Positions 25,544 to 34,569 of a stretch of 64,000 bases of DNA are shown here, piece by piece. The DNA lies in contig NZ_BQME02000001.1 of assembly GCF_022180385.2 (NCBI RefSeq), positions 2,531,636-2,595,635 of the forward strand. Direction: 5' to 3'. Every line of letters starts with the position of its first letter. Within the stretch, counting starts at the first letter, position 1. The translations under genes and the position numbers were made by a program. The notes beneath the pieces were generated by a model that saw only the letters and a list, made by a program, of their open reading frames with translations, was not told the DNA's origin and did not search any database. The stretch comes from Paenibacillus sp. L3-i20 (GTDB lineage Bacteria; Bacillota; Bacilli; Paenibacillales; Paenibacillaceae).

Positions 25544-26050
25544 ATGGGAACTAAACTAACGATGAATGAAGCGATAAAAGCATCTGAGGTGCAACTGACG
25601 GGGCTGCAAGGTGAAAATTTGGGTGTCGTTGCTCGTGATAAGGCATTGTCTATGGCAAAGGAGCTCAAGGTTGATTTGGTTTGCACGTCTTTGCTGAGCA
25701 GTCCGCCACCTTGCAAGCTGATGAGCCGAGGCGGAGCACAGCGACAGAAGGAGCAGGTGCAACGGGAAACGAGATTGAAGGAAGGCCCTGTGAAGGTGAA
25801 AGAAATTCGTTTGACGGCTAACATAGAAGATCACGATTATGATACGAAGTGCAGACAAGGGGAGAAACTGCTGGAATCCGGGAGCAGCGTCATGTTAGTT
25901 GTGCGTATTCAAGGTAAGGAAGGGCCGCAAGCGAAAGCGCTACTGGAACGGCTCATCACCGACTTATCCAGCAGCGGCAAGAAGGCAACAGGTATTCAGA
26001 TCAGTGGGAAGCAGGCGGCAATTCAATTGCTTCCAGCTCGTAATGAATAG
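25544..26050 (+). CDS. Divergent translation initiation factor IF-3 paralogue
   Basis: A 168-residue protein with IF-3 layout. The N-domain shows MNEAIKASEVQLTGLQGENLGVV and VDLVCTSLLSSPPPCKLMSRGG, matching INEGIR...LG... and PPVCRIMDYGK in standard IF-3. The KEIRLTANIEDHDYDTK segment matches the start of the C-domain. It departs from the norm: the conserved YGKxxYE stretch is replaced by SRGGAQRQK, and the C-domain GRE/HxxxG motif is KEGPQAKALL. It also uses ATG where infC usually has ATT. A normal infC with rpmI and rplT is not in this window. It probably acts as a specialised ribosome factor, lying between two exporters; the role is unknown. Confidence 0.85.
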   Translation: MGTKLTMNEAIKASEVQLTGLQGENLGVVARDKALSMAKELKVDLVCTSLLSSPPPCKLMSRGGAQRQKEQVQRETRLKEGPVKVKEIRLTANIEDHDYDTKCRQGEKLLESGSSVMLVVRIQGKEGPQAKALLERLITDLSSSGKKATGIQISGKQAAIQLLPARNE

Positions 26051-26057
26051 TTAGAAT

Positions 26058-26098
26058 CATTGAATACCTTGACCTAGATAGGATCAATTAGGTATGAT
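26058..26098 (+). promoter_or_regulatory. Promoter of the ABC exporter gene with a shared upstream element
   Basis: TTGACC (26069-26074) and TATGAT (26093-26098) are separated by 18 bases. The preceding CATTGAATACCTTGA is identical to the string overlapping the MATE promoter. An imperfect inverted repeat TTGAcCTA..TAGGaTCAA lies over the spacer. Confidence 0.55.
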
Positions 26099-26164
26099 TT
26101 CCCTGTTAATGGGTAATATTTAATGGTCCTGTAACTTGCATAATGGACAGAAGAGGAGTTTTGT

Positions 26165-27883
26165 ATGTTACGTCGTTTTTTCTCATATTACAAACCGTAT
26201 AAAAAGTTGTTTTTCCTTGATTTCGGCTGCGCAGTACTGCTAGCAATATTGGAATTAGGATTTCCTCTTGCAGTTGGCTATGTAATCAATACACTTTTGC
26301 CGGCAAAAGACTGGGGATTGATTGTCTCGGCTTGTGCAGTGTTGCTGCTTATTTATGTCATTAATACGCTGTTATCTTTCATAGTCACCTATTGGGGACA
26401 TATGTTGGGTATCAATATTGAGACTGATATGCGGCGGAAGTTGTTCAGCCATGTACAAAAATTAAGTTTCCGATTTTTCGATAATACGAAGACAGGGCAT
26501 TTAATTTCTAGGCTGACAAATGATTTGTTCGAGATTGGTGAAGTTGCCCATCATGGACCAGAGGATATGTTTATTGCCGCAATGACACTTATCGGAGCAT
26601 TCGGTATTATGCTGTTCATCCAGCCTGAGCTTGCCATTATGACCTTCATTATCGTTCCGATTATTATTTGGCTCGTTCTATTCTTTAATGGCAAAATGAC
26701 CAAAGCAGTTGATCGATTGTTTAAGGATATGGCGGACTTTAATGCACGCGTCGAAGATACTGTCGGCGGTATCCGCGTCGTGCAAGCTTTCGCTAATGAG
26801 AAACATGAAGATAAGCAGTTTAAAGGAAACAATCTTCGTTTCCGTGAGGCAAAGCTGTTTTCTTACAAGCTTATTAGTATGAACAACTCCATATCTTATA
26901 TGCTAATGCGATTTGTTTCTTTGTTTGTCCTTATCGCAGGTGCCTTTTATGTGCTAGAAAAAGGGATGCCATATGGTGACTTTATGACCTTCATATTGCT
27001 GACGAACATTTTCTTTAAACCGATCGAGAAAATTAATGCAGTTATTGAAAGTTATCCGAAAGGTATAGCAGGCTTCAAACGCTATACTGAACTGATGGAT
27101 ACAGAACCCGATGTAGCTGATCGACCTAATGCAATTATTGCAGACAAATTGCACGGTGACATTCAATACCGCGATGTATTTTTTGGTTATGAAGGTGAGG
27201 CTAAAGTGCTACGCAACATTAGTCTTTCAATAAAAGCAGGTGAGACTGTAGCCTTCGTTGGCCCATCTGGAGCGGGGAAAACAACACTGTGCAGCTTGCT
27301 TCCGAGGTTCTATGAGATTGAAGGAGGCAGCATTACGGTAGACGGTTATGATATCCGTGACTTGACGTTAGAGTCTCTGCGCCAAGGAATAGGGATTGTA
27401 CAGCAGGATGTGTTTCTCTTTGCTGGCACGATACGAGAAAATATTGCTTATGGTAAGCTGGGTGCTCACGATAGCGACATATTGGAGGCTGCGCGCAGAG
27501 CGAGGCTTGAATCATTTATACAATCACTCCCGAATGGGCTGGACACCGTCGTTGGAGAACGGGGTGTTAAGTTATCCGGTGGACAGAAGCAACGACTAGC
27601 TATAGCTCGAATGTTTCTGAAAAACCCGCCAATCCTTATTTTGGACGAAGCAACCTCAGCGCTCGATACCGAGACAGAAGCAGCAATTCAGCAGTCGCTA
27701 AGTGAATTGTCCGAAGGACGGACGACATTAGTTATCGCACATCGACTGGCAACTATCAAAAATGCGGATCGTATTGTCGTAGTGACAGAGGATGGTATAA
27801 GCGAACAAGGCAAACATGAGGAACTAATTGCGGTAGGCGGAATCTATAGTCGCCTGCATGAGGCACAATTTGGTCGCTCATAA
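26165..27883 (+). CDS. ABC exporter, fused membrane and ATPase domains
   Basis: 572 residues: a six-helix transmembrane domain (1-310) and a nucleotide-binding domain (about 335-572). Walker A is GPSGAGKTTL, the Q-loop VQQDVFLFAGTIRENI, the signature LSGGQKQR, Walker B ILILDEATSALD, and the H-loop IAHRLAT. It is a half-transporter of the MsbA/LmrA/YfiB type that must dimerise; a single such gene suggests a homodimer. ATG 26165 follows AGAGGAG. The substrate may be a drug or lipid. Its promoter shares a 15-mer with the upstream MATE gene. Confidence 0.92.
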   Translation: MLRRFFSYYKPYKKLFFLDFGCAVLLAILELGFPLAVGYVINTLLPAKDWGLIVSACAVLLLIYVINTLLSFIVTYWGHMLGINIETDMRRKLFSHVQKLSFRFFDNTKTGHLISRLTNDLFEIGEVAHHGPEDMFIAAMTLIGAFGIMLFIQPELAIMTFIIVPIIIWLVLFFNGKMTKAVDRLFKDMADFNARVEDTVGGIRVVQAFANEKHEDKQFKGNNLRFREAKLFSYKLISMNNSISYMLMRFVSLFVLIAGAFYVLEKGMPYGDFMTFILLTNIFFKPIEKINAVIESYPKGIAGFKRYTELMDTEPDVADRPNAIIADKLHGDIQYRDVFFGYEGEAKVLRNISLSIKAGETVAFVGPSGAGKTTLCSLLPRFYEIEGGSITVDGYDIRDLTLESLRQGIGIVQQDVFLFAGTIRENIAYGKLGAHDSDILEAARRARLESFIQSLPNGLDTVVGERGVKLSGGQKQRLAIARMFLKNPPILILDEATSALDTETEAAIQQSLSELSEGRTTLVIAHRLATIKNADRIVVVTEDGISEQGKHEELIAVGGIYSRLHEAQFGRS

Positions 27884-27895
27884 CAGGAACAAGAA

Positions 27896-27946
27896 AGAGG
27901 GTACAACTAGCGATGCGCAAGCATCAACAGCTGTACCCTCTTATTT
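27896..27946 (+). terminator. Terminator after the ABC exporter gene
   Basis: AGAGGGTACA pairs with TGTACCCTCT, with an inner GATGC/GCATC hairpin, then TATTTTG. Confidence 0.85.
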
Positions 27947-28031
27947 TGTCTTGGAATGTATACTGGCTCTTAATGGAACAACGTTAACAGATTGCGCTTA
28001 CTTGTTTCATTAAATCAAATGTTCTGATTTT

Positions 28032-29264
28032 TTAACCGCCTGAAGTACTGCGCTCTCTACGTGGCTTAGGTTTTGTTTTATCCCATTTAAATATAAAGTT
28101 AAGCCCTTTATAAATATGTTTGGATTCTTTAGTAAGCAAAGGTCCAAGTATTGCTAATATTAGCACGTACAGTGCTGCAAATGGTTGAAGTCTATCATCC
28201 AAATTAGCAGCAATACCTACGTTCGCGACGATGATAGAAAACTCACCACGAGAAACGATGGTAAGCCCGATATTCGATGAAGCTTTAGGCGAGAGACCTG
28301 CGCTCTTACCTGCAAGCATTCCTGCAATGAAATTGCCGAATAGCGTTAGTGCTACAGCTCCAAGAGTCAGCCATACCGCACCGCCGAGCTTACTTGGCTC
28401 AATCGTTAGACCAAAGCTGAAGAAGAACAGAGCTCCGAAGAAATCACGGAACGGCAAGATCAAATGCTCGATCCGTTTCATATGTTCAGTCTCTGCAAGC
28501 ACAAGTCCGAATAGCAATGCACCAATCGCCTCAGCGACATGAATGGTTTCGCCAAGTCCCGCTACGAAAAACATTAAGCCGAAGATCAGCAAGATGAACA
28601 ATTCGTTGGAGCGAATGTTCAGCAGCTTATTTAGCAGTGGTGCTGCCTTTCTTCCAAGTACAAGGAATATAAGCATAAATCCAAGTGCATATGAAGCAGA
28701 TAATAGTACGCCTCCTAACGAGGATTCGTCACTAAGGACAAGACCCGATAAAACAGAGAGGTACACAGCAAGGAATATATCCTCATACATAATAATGCCA
28801 AGAATCATTTCCGTCTCTGAATTGGCTGTACGTTTCAAATCAACGAGAACTTTAGCAACAATCGCACTAGACGAGATCGTTGTAATACCTGCGAGAACCA
28901 TTGTCTCCGCGAAGTCAAATCCAGTAGCGAATCCGAACAATAAACCTAGTGTAAAGTTGATAATAATATAGATGGTTCCGCCTACGGCGATATTTCGACC
29001 TGACTTAATTAGACGGCCTACTGAAAATTCTAAGCCTAAATAGAATAGCAGAAACAGAACCCCGAGACGTCCAAGAAAATGGATCGTCTCCGCGCTATTG
29101 ACGAACGTAAAGTCAAGTACGCCTATAGTAGGAGCATGGGGCCCGACTGCCATTCCGATCAGAATGTAAAAAGGGATGACAGAGAAACGGATTTTCGTTG
29201 CAAAGATGCCGACTAAGGCAACGAGTATAACGGCAAGGCCGATTTCAAGCACCATGTGATCCAT
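28032..29264 (-). CDS. khtU: K+/H+ antiporter membrane subunit KhtU-like (CPA2)
   Basis: 410 residues, about 12-13 transmembrane helices of the Na+/H+ exchanger (PF00999) fold. GVLFLLFYLGLEFSVGRLI and the GITTISSSAIVAKVLVDLKR segment are typical CPA2/Kef features. In B. subtilis KhtU exports K+ for H+ and is gated by KhtT. It starts 2 bases after the khtT stop and forms the last gene of the three-gene unit. No terminator hairpin is obvious behind it. Confidence in the family is high; the ion is inferred from the khtT neighbour. Confidence 0.92.
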   Translation of the reverse strand: MDHMVLEIGLAVILVALVGIFATKIRFSVIPFYILIGMAVGPHAPTIGVLDFTFVNSAETIHFLGRLGVLFLLFYLGLEFSVGRLIKSGRNIAVGGTIYIIINFTLGLLFGFATGFDFAETMVLAGITTISSSAIVAKVLVDLKRTANSETEMILGIIMYEDIFLAVYLSVLSGLVLSDESSLGGVLLSASYALGFMLIFLVLGRKAAPLLNKLLNIRSNELFILLIFGLMFFVAGLGETIHVAEAIGALLFGLVLAETEHMKRIEHLILPFRDFFGALFFFSFGLTIEPSKLGGAVWLTLGAVALTLFGNFIAGMLAGKSAGLSPKASSNIGLTIVSRGEFSIIVANVGIAANLDDRLQPFAALYVLILAILGPLLTKESKHIYKGLNFIFKWDKTKPKPRRERSTSGG

Positions 29265-29266
29265 AA

Positions 29267-29758
29267 CTAACGACTCCCGTTTTGCAGCATCGCCTTAAGA
29301 AGTTTTAGCTGTTGGCGTTCTCCTGCAACAATCAGAGTCGTTTCCGCTTTGAACTTATAATCCGGCCCGGGATTAATATGTTTAGCGTCCTTCTCAACAG
29401 CAGCAATGATTGTTGCTCCTGTTGTCTGGCGAATGTCTACATCACCAATGCTGCGTCCGATACACGACGCATTTGTTTCGATTTTGTACCATTCAATTGT
29501 TAGATCGTCAAGTGCAACTTCAATCGTTTCAAGTGCCTTTGGTTTGTAGGTCATCCCACCGATTATAGCGGCTATTTGACGAGCTTCCTCGTCCTCAAGA
29601 GTGACTAAGGAAATGCTGTCATCTGGATCGTCGTAGTCGAAGTGGTATAGCTCACGTCTTCCATCGTCGTGAATGACGACAACAAATTTATCACCGCTGC
29701 GTGTGATCATTTGATATTTTCTGCCGATACCCGGCAAGTCTGATTCTCTGATATTCAT
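29267..29758 (-). CDS. khtT: KhtT-like regulatory subunit with TrkA-C (RCK_C) domain
   Basis: A 163-residue cytosolic partner of KhtU. The N-terminal domain begins [19 protein letters not shown], a KhtT hallmark, and the C-terminal RCK_C domain runs through [22 protein letters not shown] and [13 protein letters not shown]. In B. subtilis KhtT controls KhtU by binding c-di-AMP and protons. ATG 29758 follows AGGAGG at 8 bases; the longer frame to 29779 includes that site. Order khtT-khtU is conserved. Confidence 0.93.
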   Translation of the reverse strand: MNIRESDLPGIGRKYQMITRSGDKFVVVIHDDGRRELYHFDYDDPDDSISLVTLEDEEARQIAAIIGGMTYKPKALETIEVALDDLTIEWYKIETNASCIGRSIGDVDIRQTTGATIIAAVEKDAKHINPGPDYKFKAETTLIVAGERQQLKLLKAMLQNGSR

Positions 29759-29782
29759 AGATGTTCCTCCTAAGGTCATTCT

Positions 29783-30181
29783 TCAGATTAATTGGCGTTT
29801 AAGACTCAGATAGTTGTTCACATAAGTCGAGGTGAATTTAATTGGTGCGAGCAGCCTATCCTTTAGCATCTGAAGATATGGAGCTAGGATGAAGGAAATG
29901 GGCACTGTTATGAGATATATGGTGAGCAAGCTTATAGCTGCCGTGAGAACATCGGGACTATTAGGAACTAAAGCTTTAGTGTCAGCAGGATGTTTGCCCT
30001 GCGTAATATGCAAGTTGGATGAACTAGCAGCTGATTTGTTAGTGCCTGCTGTCAGTTCAAAAATGTTACCGGCTTGATAAGCAAAAGATGCTGAAAGCAG
30101 GAGGGGGAGCAGGACGATTAATGTAAATAAGCTACGGAGTACTATATTATGTTTAGTGTGTATGCGTTGGTTGTCGTTCAT
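29783..30181 (-). CDS. Hypothetical two-TM protein in khtS position
   Basis: A 132-residue protein with two transmembrane segments (about 15-37 and 80-103) joined by a Ser/Thr-rich outer loop, and a basic cytosolic tail ending LKRQLI. It lies directly upstream of khtT, where B. subtilis has khtS. I do not recognise the sequence as KhtS, so identity is positional only. It could be a small regulatory partner of the antiporter. The ATG follows AAAGGAGGTGGAGC. Confidence 0.65.
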   Translation of the reverse strand: MNDNQRIHTKHNIVLRSLFTLIVLLPLLLSASFAYQAGNIFELTAGTNKSAASSSNLHITQGKHPADTKALVPNSPDVLTAAISLLTIYLITVPISFILAPYLQMLKDRLLAPIKFTSTYVNNYLSLKRQLI

Positions 30182-30299
30182 GCTCCACCTCCTTTATTTC
30201 AAATACATGCAATAGTAGTTGTTATAATTATAGCCTAAATGAATGGAAACATAAACTCTATGGTATTTAAAGGATGCTAATAGCAGCAAACTATAGGTA

Positions 30300-30605
30300 T
30301 TACGTGAGATCATTATTATTGCCGATTAAAAGATTTCTACCGAATCCGAGGAATATTTCTGTGAGTTCGGGATCCCACTGTGTCCCCTTACCGTCCTCTA
30401 ATATAGCGAGTGCCCGTTCTGGGGGCATTCCCTTTCGATATGGGTGATTAGAGGTCATCGCATCGTATGCATCTGCAATTGCGATCACACGACCTAATAG
30501 CGGGATATCAGTTCTTGCTAGTTCATCGGGGTATCCTCTTCCGTCGTAACGCTCATGATGTGAGTATTCTGCGTTGTCGAATTTAGGAAGTACAGAAAAA
30601 ACCAC
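30300..30605 (-). pseudogene. 5'-truncated HD-GYP domain remnant
   Basis: The frame encodes the C-terminal half of an HD-GYP c-di-GMP phosphodiesterase: HHERYDGRGYP, IAIADAYDAMTSNHPYRKGMP and WDPELTEIF. The N-terminal HD metal site is missing, and the frame opens within the terminator of the neighbouring nucleotidase gene, with MVFSVLP encoded by hairpin DNA. No start codon with a ribosome site is available. It is most simply a gene fragment left after deletion or rearrangement, and would be inactive. Confidence 0.8.
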
Positions 30606-30632
30606 TCGCTGACTTAAGTCAGCGAGTGGTTT
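30599..30632 (-). terminator. Terminator of the 5'-nucleotidase gene
   Basis: A perfect 17-bp inverted repeat AAACCACTCGCTGACTT with no loop bases between arms, flanked on the minus strand by a T run. It is one of the strongest hairpins in the window. Confidence 0.9.
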
Positions 30633-30653
30633 ACTTTAACTAGAGAGATTAAA

Positions 30654-32486
30654 TTAGCTTGGCAAAATAATTGTTTGCCCTGGGAAGATTACATCAGCAT
30701 CTTTTATTTTGTTAAGGTCACGAAGTACTTGCCAAGTTGTTTTATGTTTGCGAGCAATTGCCCAAAGAGTGTCACCTTTTTTGATAGTGTAGCTTTTCAC
30801 TACTGCTTCTGGTTTAGGCTCTGGTTTAACTTCTGGTTTAACTTCTGGTTTAGGTTCTGGCTTAGGTTTTGGTTCTGGTTTAATTTCTGGTTTAACTTCT
30901 GGTTTAGGCTCTGGTTTCGGTTCTGGCTTAACAGGTGCAGGAGCTGGGCCTTCAGTAATACGACCTTCAATTGCAGGGTTAGCAGTTCCTAGAGACTTGA
31001 TGTAGGAAGTTAGTGCTTCATCAAGTGATCCGTACATACCAGCTTGTGGATATTGACCAAACATAGTGAACTCGTCTCCACCAGCAGCCAAGAAATCATT
31101 AGTAGCAAGCATGTATTGCGCTTTTTCATCTACTGGCTTGCCGCCGATTGTAATCGAGTGAATACGGTTGCCTGCTTCAGCAGCAGGATCAATTTTGAAT
31201 GTCATACCGCCAACTTGTGGGAAAGAACCTTCTGGAGCGGGGTAGCCCTTAGTACCATTTTCCAAAGCAGCTTTAATGTCTGCGCCTGTTACTTTCAATG
31301 TAACGATTTGGTTACCGAAAGGAAGGACAGTAATAACTTCGCCTTTAGTGATAGGACCTTTATCGATGGAAGCACGAATGCCGCCGCCATTTGTTAGTGC
31401 TACATCAGCTTTTGTAACGTAGAGCAAGGAATCAGCAACTAGATTACCTAGGTTAGTTTCACTTGCACGTACTTTCTCGCGAGCACCTTCAAGTGCAACG
31501 GAGGATGTACCTACTTCTTCAGCAAGAATTTTGCTTTGCTCAGCAACGATAGCTGTAACACGTTCTGCTACTACAGCATTTGGCTTAATATCTTTAACAG
31601 CTTCATTGTTAACAAGCGCTGCTTCACGGCCAACTACTTTTCCATCTTCAACCCAGATGTCAACGACACCTACGTTTTTAGTATATTCACCAGTACTAGC
31701 GATTAGAGTTCCGTTGTCAGCTTCAAGTCCTTTTTCAAGAACAGTATGGCTGTGACCGTCAATAATAACATCAATGCCCTCTACTTCTGTTGCAACTTTA
31801 GTACTAGTATCAACACTTGCTTTGTCCATTCCTAGATGAGAAATAGCAATGATAACGTCTGTTTTATCGTCAATTTCATCAACAATCGCTTGTGCTTCTT
31901 TTGTTGGATCATTGAAGGTTACTTTTTCAACGTTTTTAGGATGTGTTTTGTACGCGGTTTCAGGCGTTGACAAACCAAAGATACCGACTTTTACACCATT
32001 AATTTCTTTAATAACGTAAGGTTCGAATACACGTTTGTTTTGCTTGTCCACAAGATTTGCGCTTAGCATCGGGAATTTAAGTGTTTTGGCAATTTCAAGT
32101 AGGCGATCAGAGCCGTAATTGAATTCATGGTTACCAGGAGTCATAGCGTCGTAGCCCATCAAATTCATTACATTTGCTACACTTTCTCCACGTACAAGAG
32201 TTGAAAAAGTTGTGCCATGAATAGCATCACCAGCATCCAGCACAAGAGTGTTAGGGTTTTTGCTTTTGAAGCTGTCAAAGATTCCAGCTAGTTTAGCGAA
32301 GCCCATTTCTCCATTACTGTTTTCTAGCGCACGAGAATGCATGTCATTGGTGTGCAAAACGGTAATATGTTTTGCGTTAGGATACTTTTTGATTGCTGCT
32401 TCTTGAGCCGCTGCACCACTTATTGCACCGAATAACAAGGTCGTGCTGAGTACTGCTGATAACATCCATTTCGATTTCATTGCCAT
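30654..32486 (-). CDS. Secreted 5'-nucleotidase/metallophosphatase with C-terminal LysM
   Basis: 610 residues. A signal peptide precedes a calcineurin-like metallophosphatase domain with VLHTNDMHSRA, LDAGDAIHGT, GNHEFNYG and DGHSH, the metal ligands. The 5'-nucleotidase C-domain carries NGGGIRASIDKG and NDFLAAGGDEFTMF. A Pro-Lys-Glu repeat linker (about 520-560) leads to a LysM module (YTIKKGDTLWAIARKHKTTWQVL...VIFPGQTIILPS) that should bind peptidoglycan. It thus hydrolyses extracellular nucleotides at the wall and releases nucleosides. Next to it, divergently, sits deoC, a deoxynucleoside catabolic gene. The ATG has AGCGGAGGAATG upstream. Confidence 0.93.
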   Translation of the reverse strand: MAMKSKWMLSAVLSTTLLFGAISGAAAQEAAIKKYPNAKHITVLHTNDMHSRALENSNGEMGFAKLAGIFDSFKSKNPNTLVLDAGDAIHGTTFSTLVRGESVANVMNLMGYDAMTPGNHEFNYGSDRLLEIAKTLKFPMLSANLVDKQNKRVFEPYVIKEINGVKVGIFGLSTPETAYKTHPKNVEKVTFNDPTKEAQAIVDEIDDKTDVIIAISHLGMDKASVDTSTKVATEVEGIDVIIDGHSHTVLEKGLEADNGTLIASTGEYTKNVGVVDIWVEDGKVVGREAALVNNEAVKDIKPNAVVAERVTAIVAEQSKILAEEVGTSSVALEGAREKVRASETNLGNLVADSLLYVTKADVALTNGGGIRASIDKGPITKGEVITVLPFGNQIVTLKVTGADIKAALENGTKGYPAPEGSFPQVGGMTFKIDPAAEAGNRIHSITIGGKPVDEKAQYMLATNDFLAAGGDEFTMFGQYPQAGMYGSLDEALTSYIKSLGTANPAIEGRITEGPAPAPVKPEPKPEPKPEVKPEIKPEPKPKPEPKPEVKPEVKPEPKPEAVVKSYTIKKGDTLWAIARKHKTTWQVLRDLNKIKDADVIFPGQTIILPS

Positions 32487-32849
32487 GAATAGATCATTCC
32501 TCCGCTGTTAATTAGTATGGTTTAAAGATTGGAATAACAACTTATTCTACAATAAAATTGATTATCCTGTACTAATTTTTATGAATTTAATGTAAAGAAT
32601 AAATAAAACCTCGATTTCGAATAAAAAGATAATCTTTCATTTTTAACTTTATTTTTGAACGAGGTGAAGGAACTTCATAATAGCGTATCTGCAAGGAAAA
32701 AGTAAATTAATGTTAGCGTTAATAGTAATGGGGTAAGCGGTTTAAAGAAAAGAACAAGGGGTAAACTTGAGTGAAGTTGTTCTTTGGCTAAAAGCTTCGT
32801 ATAATGGATGAGTACAAGATATCTTATTAGCATAATGGAGGACGACTTA
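32487..32849. other. Divergent spacer between the nucleotidase and deoC
   Basis: The 363 bases are AT-rich and contain the deoC promoter near the right end. A CCTCG (32609) and CGAGG (32659) pair could form a long weak stem. Nothing else stands out; no gene is seen. Confidence 0.5.
32777..32805 (+). promoter_or_regulatory. Sigma-A-type promoter of deoC
   Basis: TTGTTC (32777-32782) and TATAAT (32800-32805) are spaced by 17 bases, upstream of the ATG at 32850. Confidence 0.65.
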
Positions 32850-33539
32850 ATGAGTAATACAAAGGAATGGTCATCAGCAGAAGTAGCGGCTATGATCGAT
32901 CATACGATATTGAAAGCTGATGCAACTAAAGCGGAAATTATCCACATTTGCAAAGAAGCTAGAGAAAACAAGTTCGCTACTGTCTGCGTTAATGCAGGCT
33001 GGGTGGAACTTTCGGCTAAAGAACTAGCAGGTTCAGGAGTAGGTATCACAACGGTAGTTGGATTCCCACTAGGCGCAACGACGACTGTATCCAAAGCTTT
33101 CGAAGCAACGCAAGCAATTGCAGATGGTGCTACAGAAATAGATATGGTTCTAAATATTGGTCTTCTGAAATCTGGAGATCTTGAAGCAGTTCAACGTGAT
33201 ATTGAGGGACTTGTTGCAGCATGTAAAGATAAAGCTGTACTAAAGGTTATCCTGGAAACAGGATTGCTAACGGATGAAGAGAAAGTAACTGCTTGTGAAC
33301 TATGCGTAAAAGCTGGAGCAGACTTTGTGAAGACGTCAACAGGATTTGGTCATGGTGGTGCTACAGCAGAGGATATCGCTCTTATGCGTAAGACGGTTGG
33401 TCCAGATCTAGGAGTTAAAGCATCAGGAGGCGTTCGTGATCTAGATACAGCGCTTCAAATGTTGCGCGCAGGAGCATCACGTATCGGGGCAAGCGCAAGC
33501 GTTGCAATCGTTACGGGTGGACAAGGTGAGGGCTACTAA
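32850..33539 (+). CDS. deoC: Deoxyribose-phosphate aldolase DeoC
   Basis: A 229-residue class I aldolase that splits 2-deoxyribose-5-phosphate into glyceraldehyde-3-phosphate and acetaldehyde. The start of the barrel is [27 protein letters not shown] and [10 protein letters not shown] carry the two catalytic lysines (Schiff-base Lys in VKTSTG). ATG 32850 follows GGAGGACGACTTA; the earlier frame to 32808 has no such site. It is monocistronic, with its own terminator, and divergent from the nucleotidase, which fits nucleoside salvage. Confidence 0.95.
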   Translation: MSNTKEWSSAEVAAMIDHTILKADATKAEIIHICKEARENKFATVCVNAGWVELSAKELAGSGVGITTVVGFPLGATTTVSKAFEATQAIADGATEIDMVLNIGLLKSGDLEAVQRDIEGLVAACKDKAVLKVILETGLLTDEEKVTACELCVKAGADFVKTSTGFGHGGATAEDIALMRKTVGPDLGVKASGGVRDLDTALQMLRAGASRIGASASVAIVTGGQGEGY

Positions 33540-33550
33540 GTAGCAGGGCA

Positions 33551-33575
33551 GGGCTACTTAGTAGCCCTTTTTTTT
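33551..33575 (+). terminator. Terminator of deoC
   Basis: GGGCTAC-TTA-GTAGCCC followed by eight T residues. Confidence 0.92.
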
Positions 33576-34446
33576 ATTTTTCGCAGCTAATAATCAAATT
33601 GGTACTCAACTCTTCACCAGGAGCGAGCATGGTGAGTTCTTCTTTTCGGTTTAACTCATCAGGCATTCCCATCCATGGTTCAACACAGATGAACGGTCGA
33701 TCCTTGATCGTCCAAATAACCATATATTTAAAAATGTCATCATAGCGGAGCCTTACGCGAACGTCTTCACGTATCGGGAAGGCTATTTCGCTTCGCTTTG
33801 CATCCATTAGACAAATGGATTCTACAAGAGGTTCCATGTCAATAGAACCAAGGTATGGCTTCACAAGATTGTCGTTAAAGTCCAAGTAACGAGTCGCATC
33901 ATACTCGTAAGCGATATTTTTGCTAGATGCAATGGCGAAGTAAGGGTGGAAGCCTGAATAGAATGGCATCGACTCTGTCTCGCCCAAATTCCGATATTGT
34001 TGGCGAGTATGAAGCTCTCCGTTTAGCAGCACATATGTGAAAATTAGCTCGAAGTTAAACGGATAGACTGCAAGAGTGTCTTCGTTCGCCCGAAGACGAA
34101 GTGTGATGGAAGCTTCAGTCGAAGCTGATGTATCAACAACTTCCCAATTAGCGGTACGAGCTACACCGTGTTGCCCCATCTTGTACGTGTGGTCATTCCA
34201 CACATAAGCGCCATCCTTAAGTGATCCGCAAATCGGGAATAGAATAGGATTGCCGCCACGAATATTGGAAGCTGGATTTTCGAAGGTACTCTTGTCCAAG
34301 TAAAAGAGCTCTTCTCCATTCAATTGACATCCTATAACGATGCCGCCTCTTTCTGGGCATACAAGAACGCGTGATGAAGTGTTACGCTCCTGAAGTTCAT
34401 AAACGGTAAAAGTATCTTGAAAATGGCGTACTTCATAGTTGTTCAT
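33574..34446 (-). CDS. Aldose 1-epimerase-family protein
   Basis: 290 residues of the galactose mutarotase-like fold. Segments such as NPILFPICGSLKDGAYVW, GQHGVARTANW, PFYSGFHPYFAI and FICVEPWMGMPDEL match the YeaD/aldose epimerase group; His in QHGVAR and FHPYF and Glu in CVEPW occupy catalytic places. These enzymes interconvert alpha and beta hexoses or hexose-6-phosphates. Its exact sugar is unknown. The ATG follows a TGGAGG site. It converges with deoC across the terminator. Confidence 0.9.
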   Translation of the reverse strand: MNNYEVRHFQDTFTVYELQERNTSSRVLVCPERGGIVIGCQLNGEELFYLDKSTFENPASNIRGGNPILFPICGSLKDGAYVWNDHTYKMGQHGVARTANWEVVDTSASTEASITLRLRANEDTLAVYPFNFELIFTYVLLNGELHTRQQYRNLGETESMPFYSGFHPYFAIASSKNIAYEYDATRYLDFNDNLVKPYLGSIDMEPLVESICLMDAKRSEIAFPIREDVRVRLRYDDIFKYMVIWTIKDRPFICVEPWMGMPDELNRKEELTMLAPGEELSTNLIISCEK

Positions 34447-34569
34447 CTATAAACCTCCATAAGTAGATCAATCTATCCCTATTTTGCCTTAATCTATGAA
34501 ATGAGTAAAGAGCCGGTAACATAAACTCCCATAATGGGAGCCATGAACCGACCCTTCTACATAACGCTA

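Noticed and set aside
30675..30992. Plus-strand frame of Phe/Trp/Asn repeats
   Set aside because: It is the antisense of the Pro-Lys-Glu linker in the 5'-nucleotidase gene.
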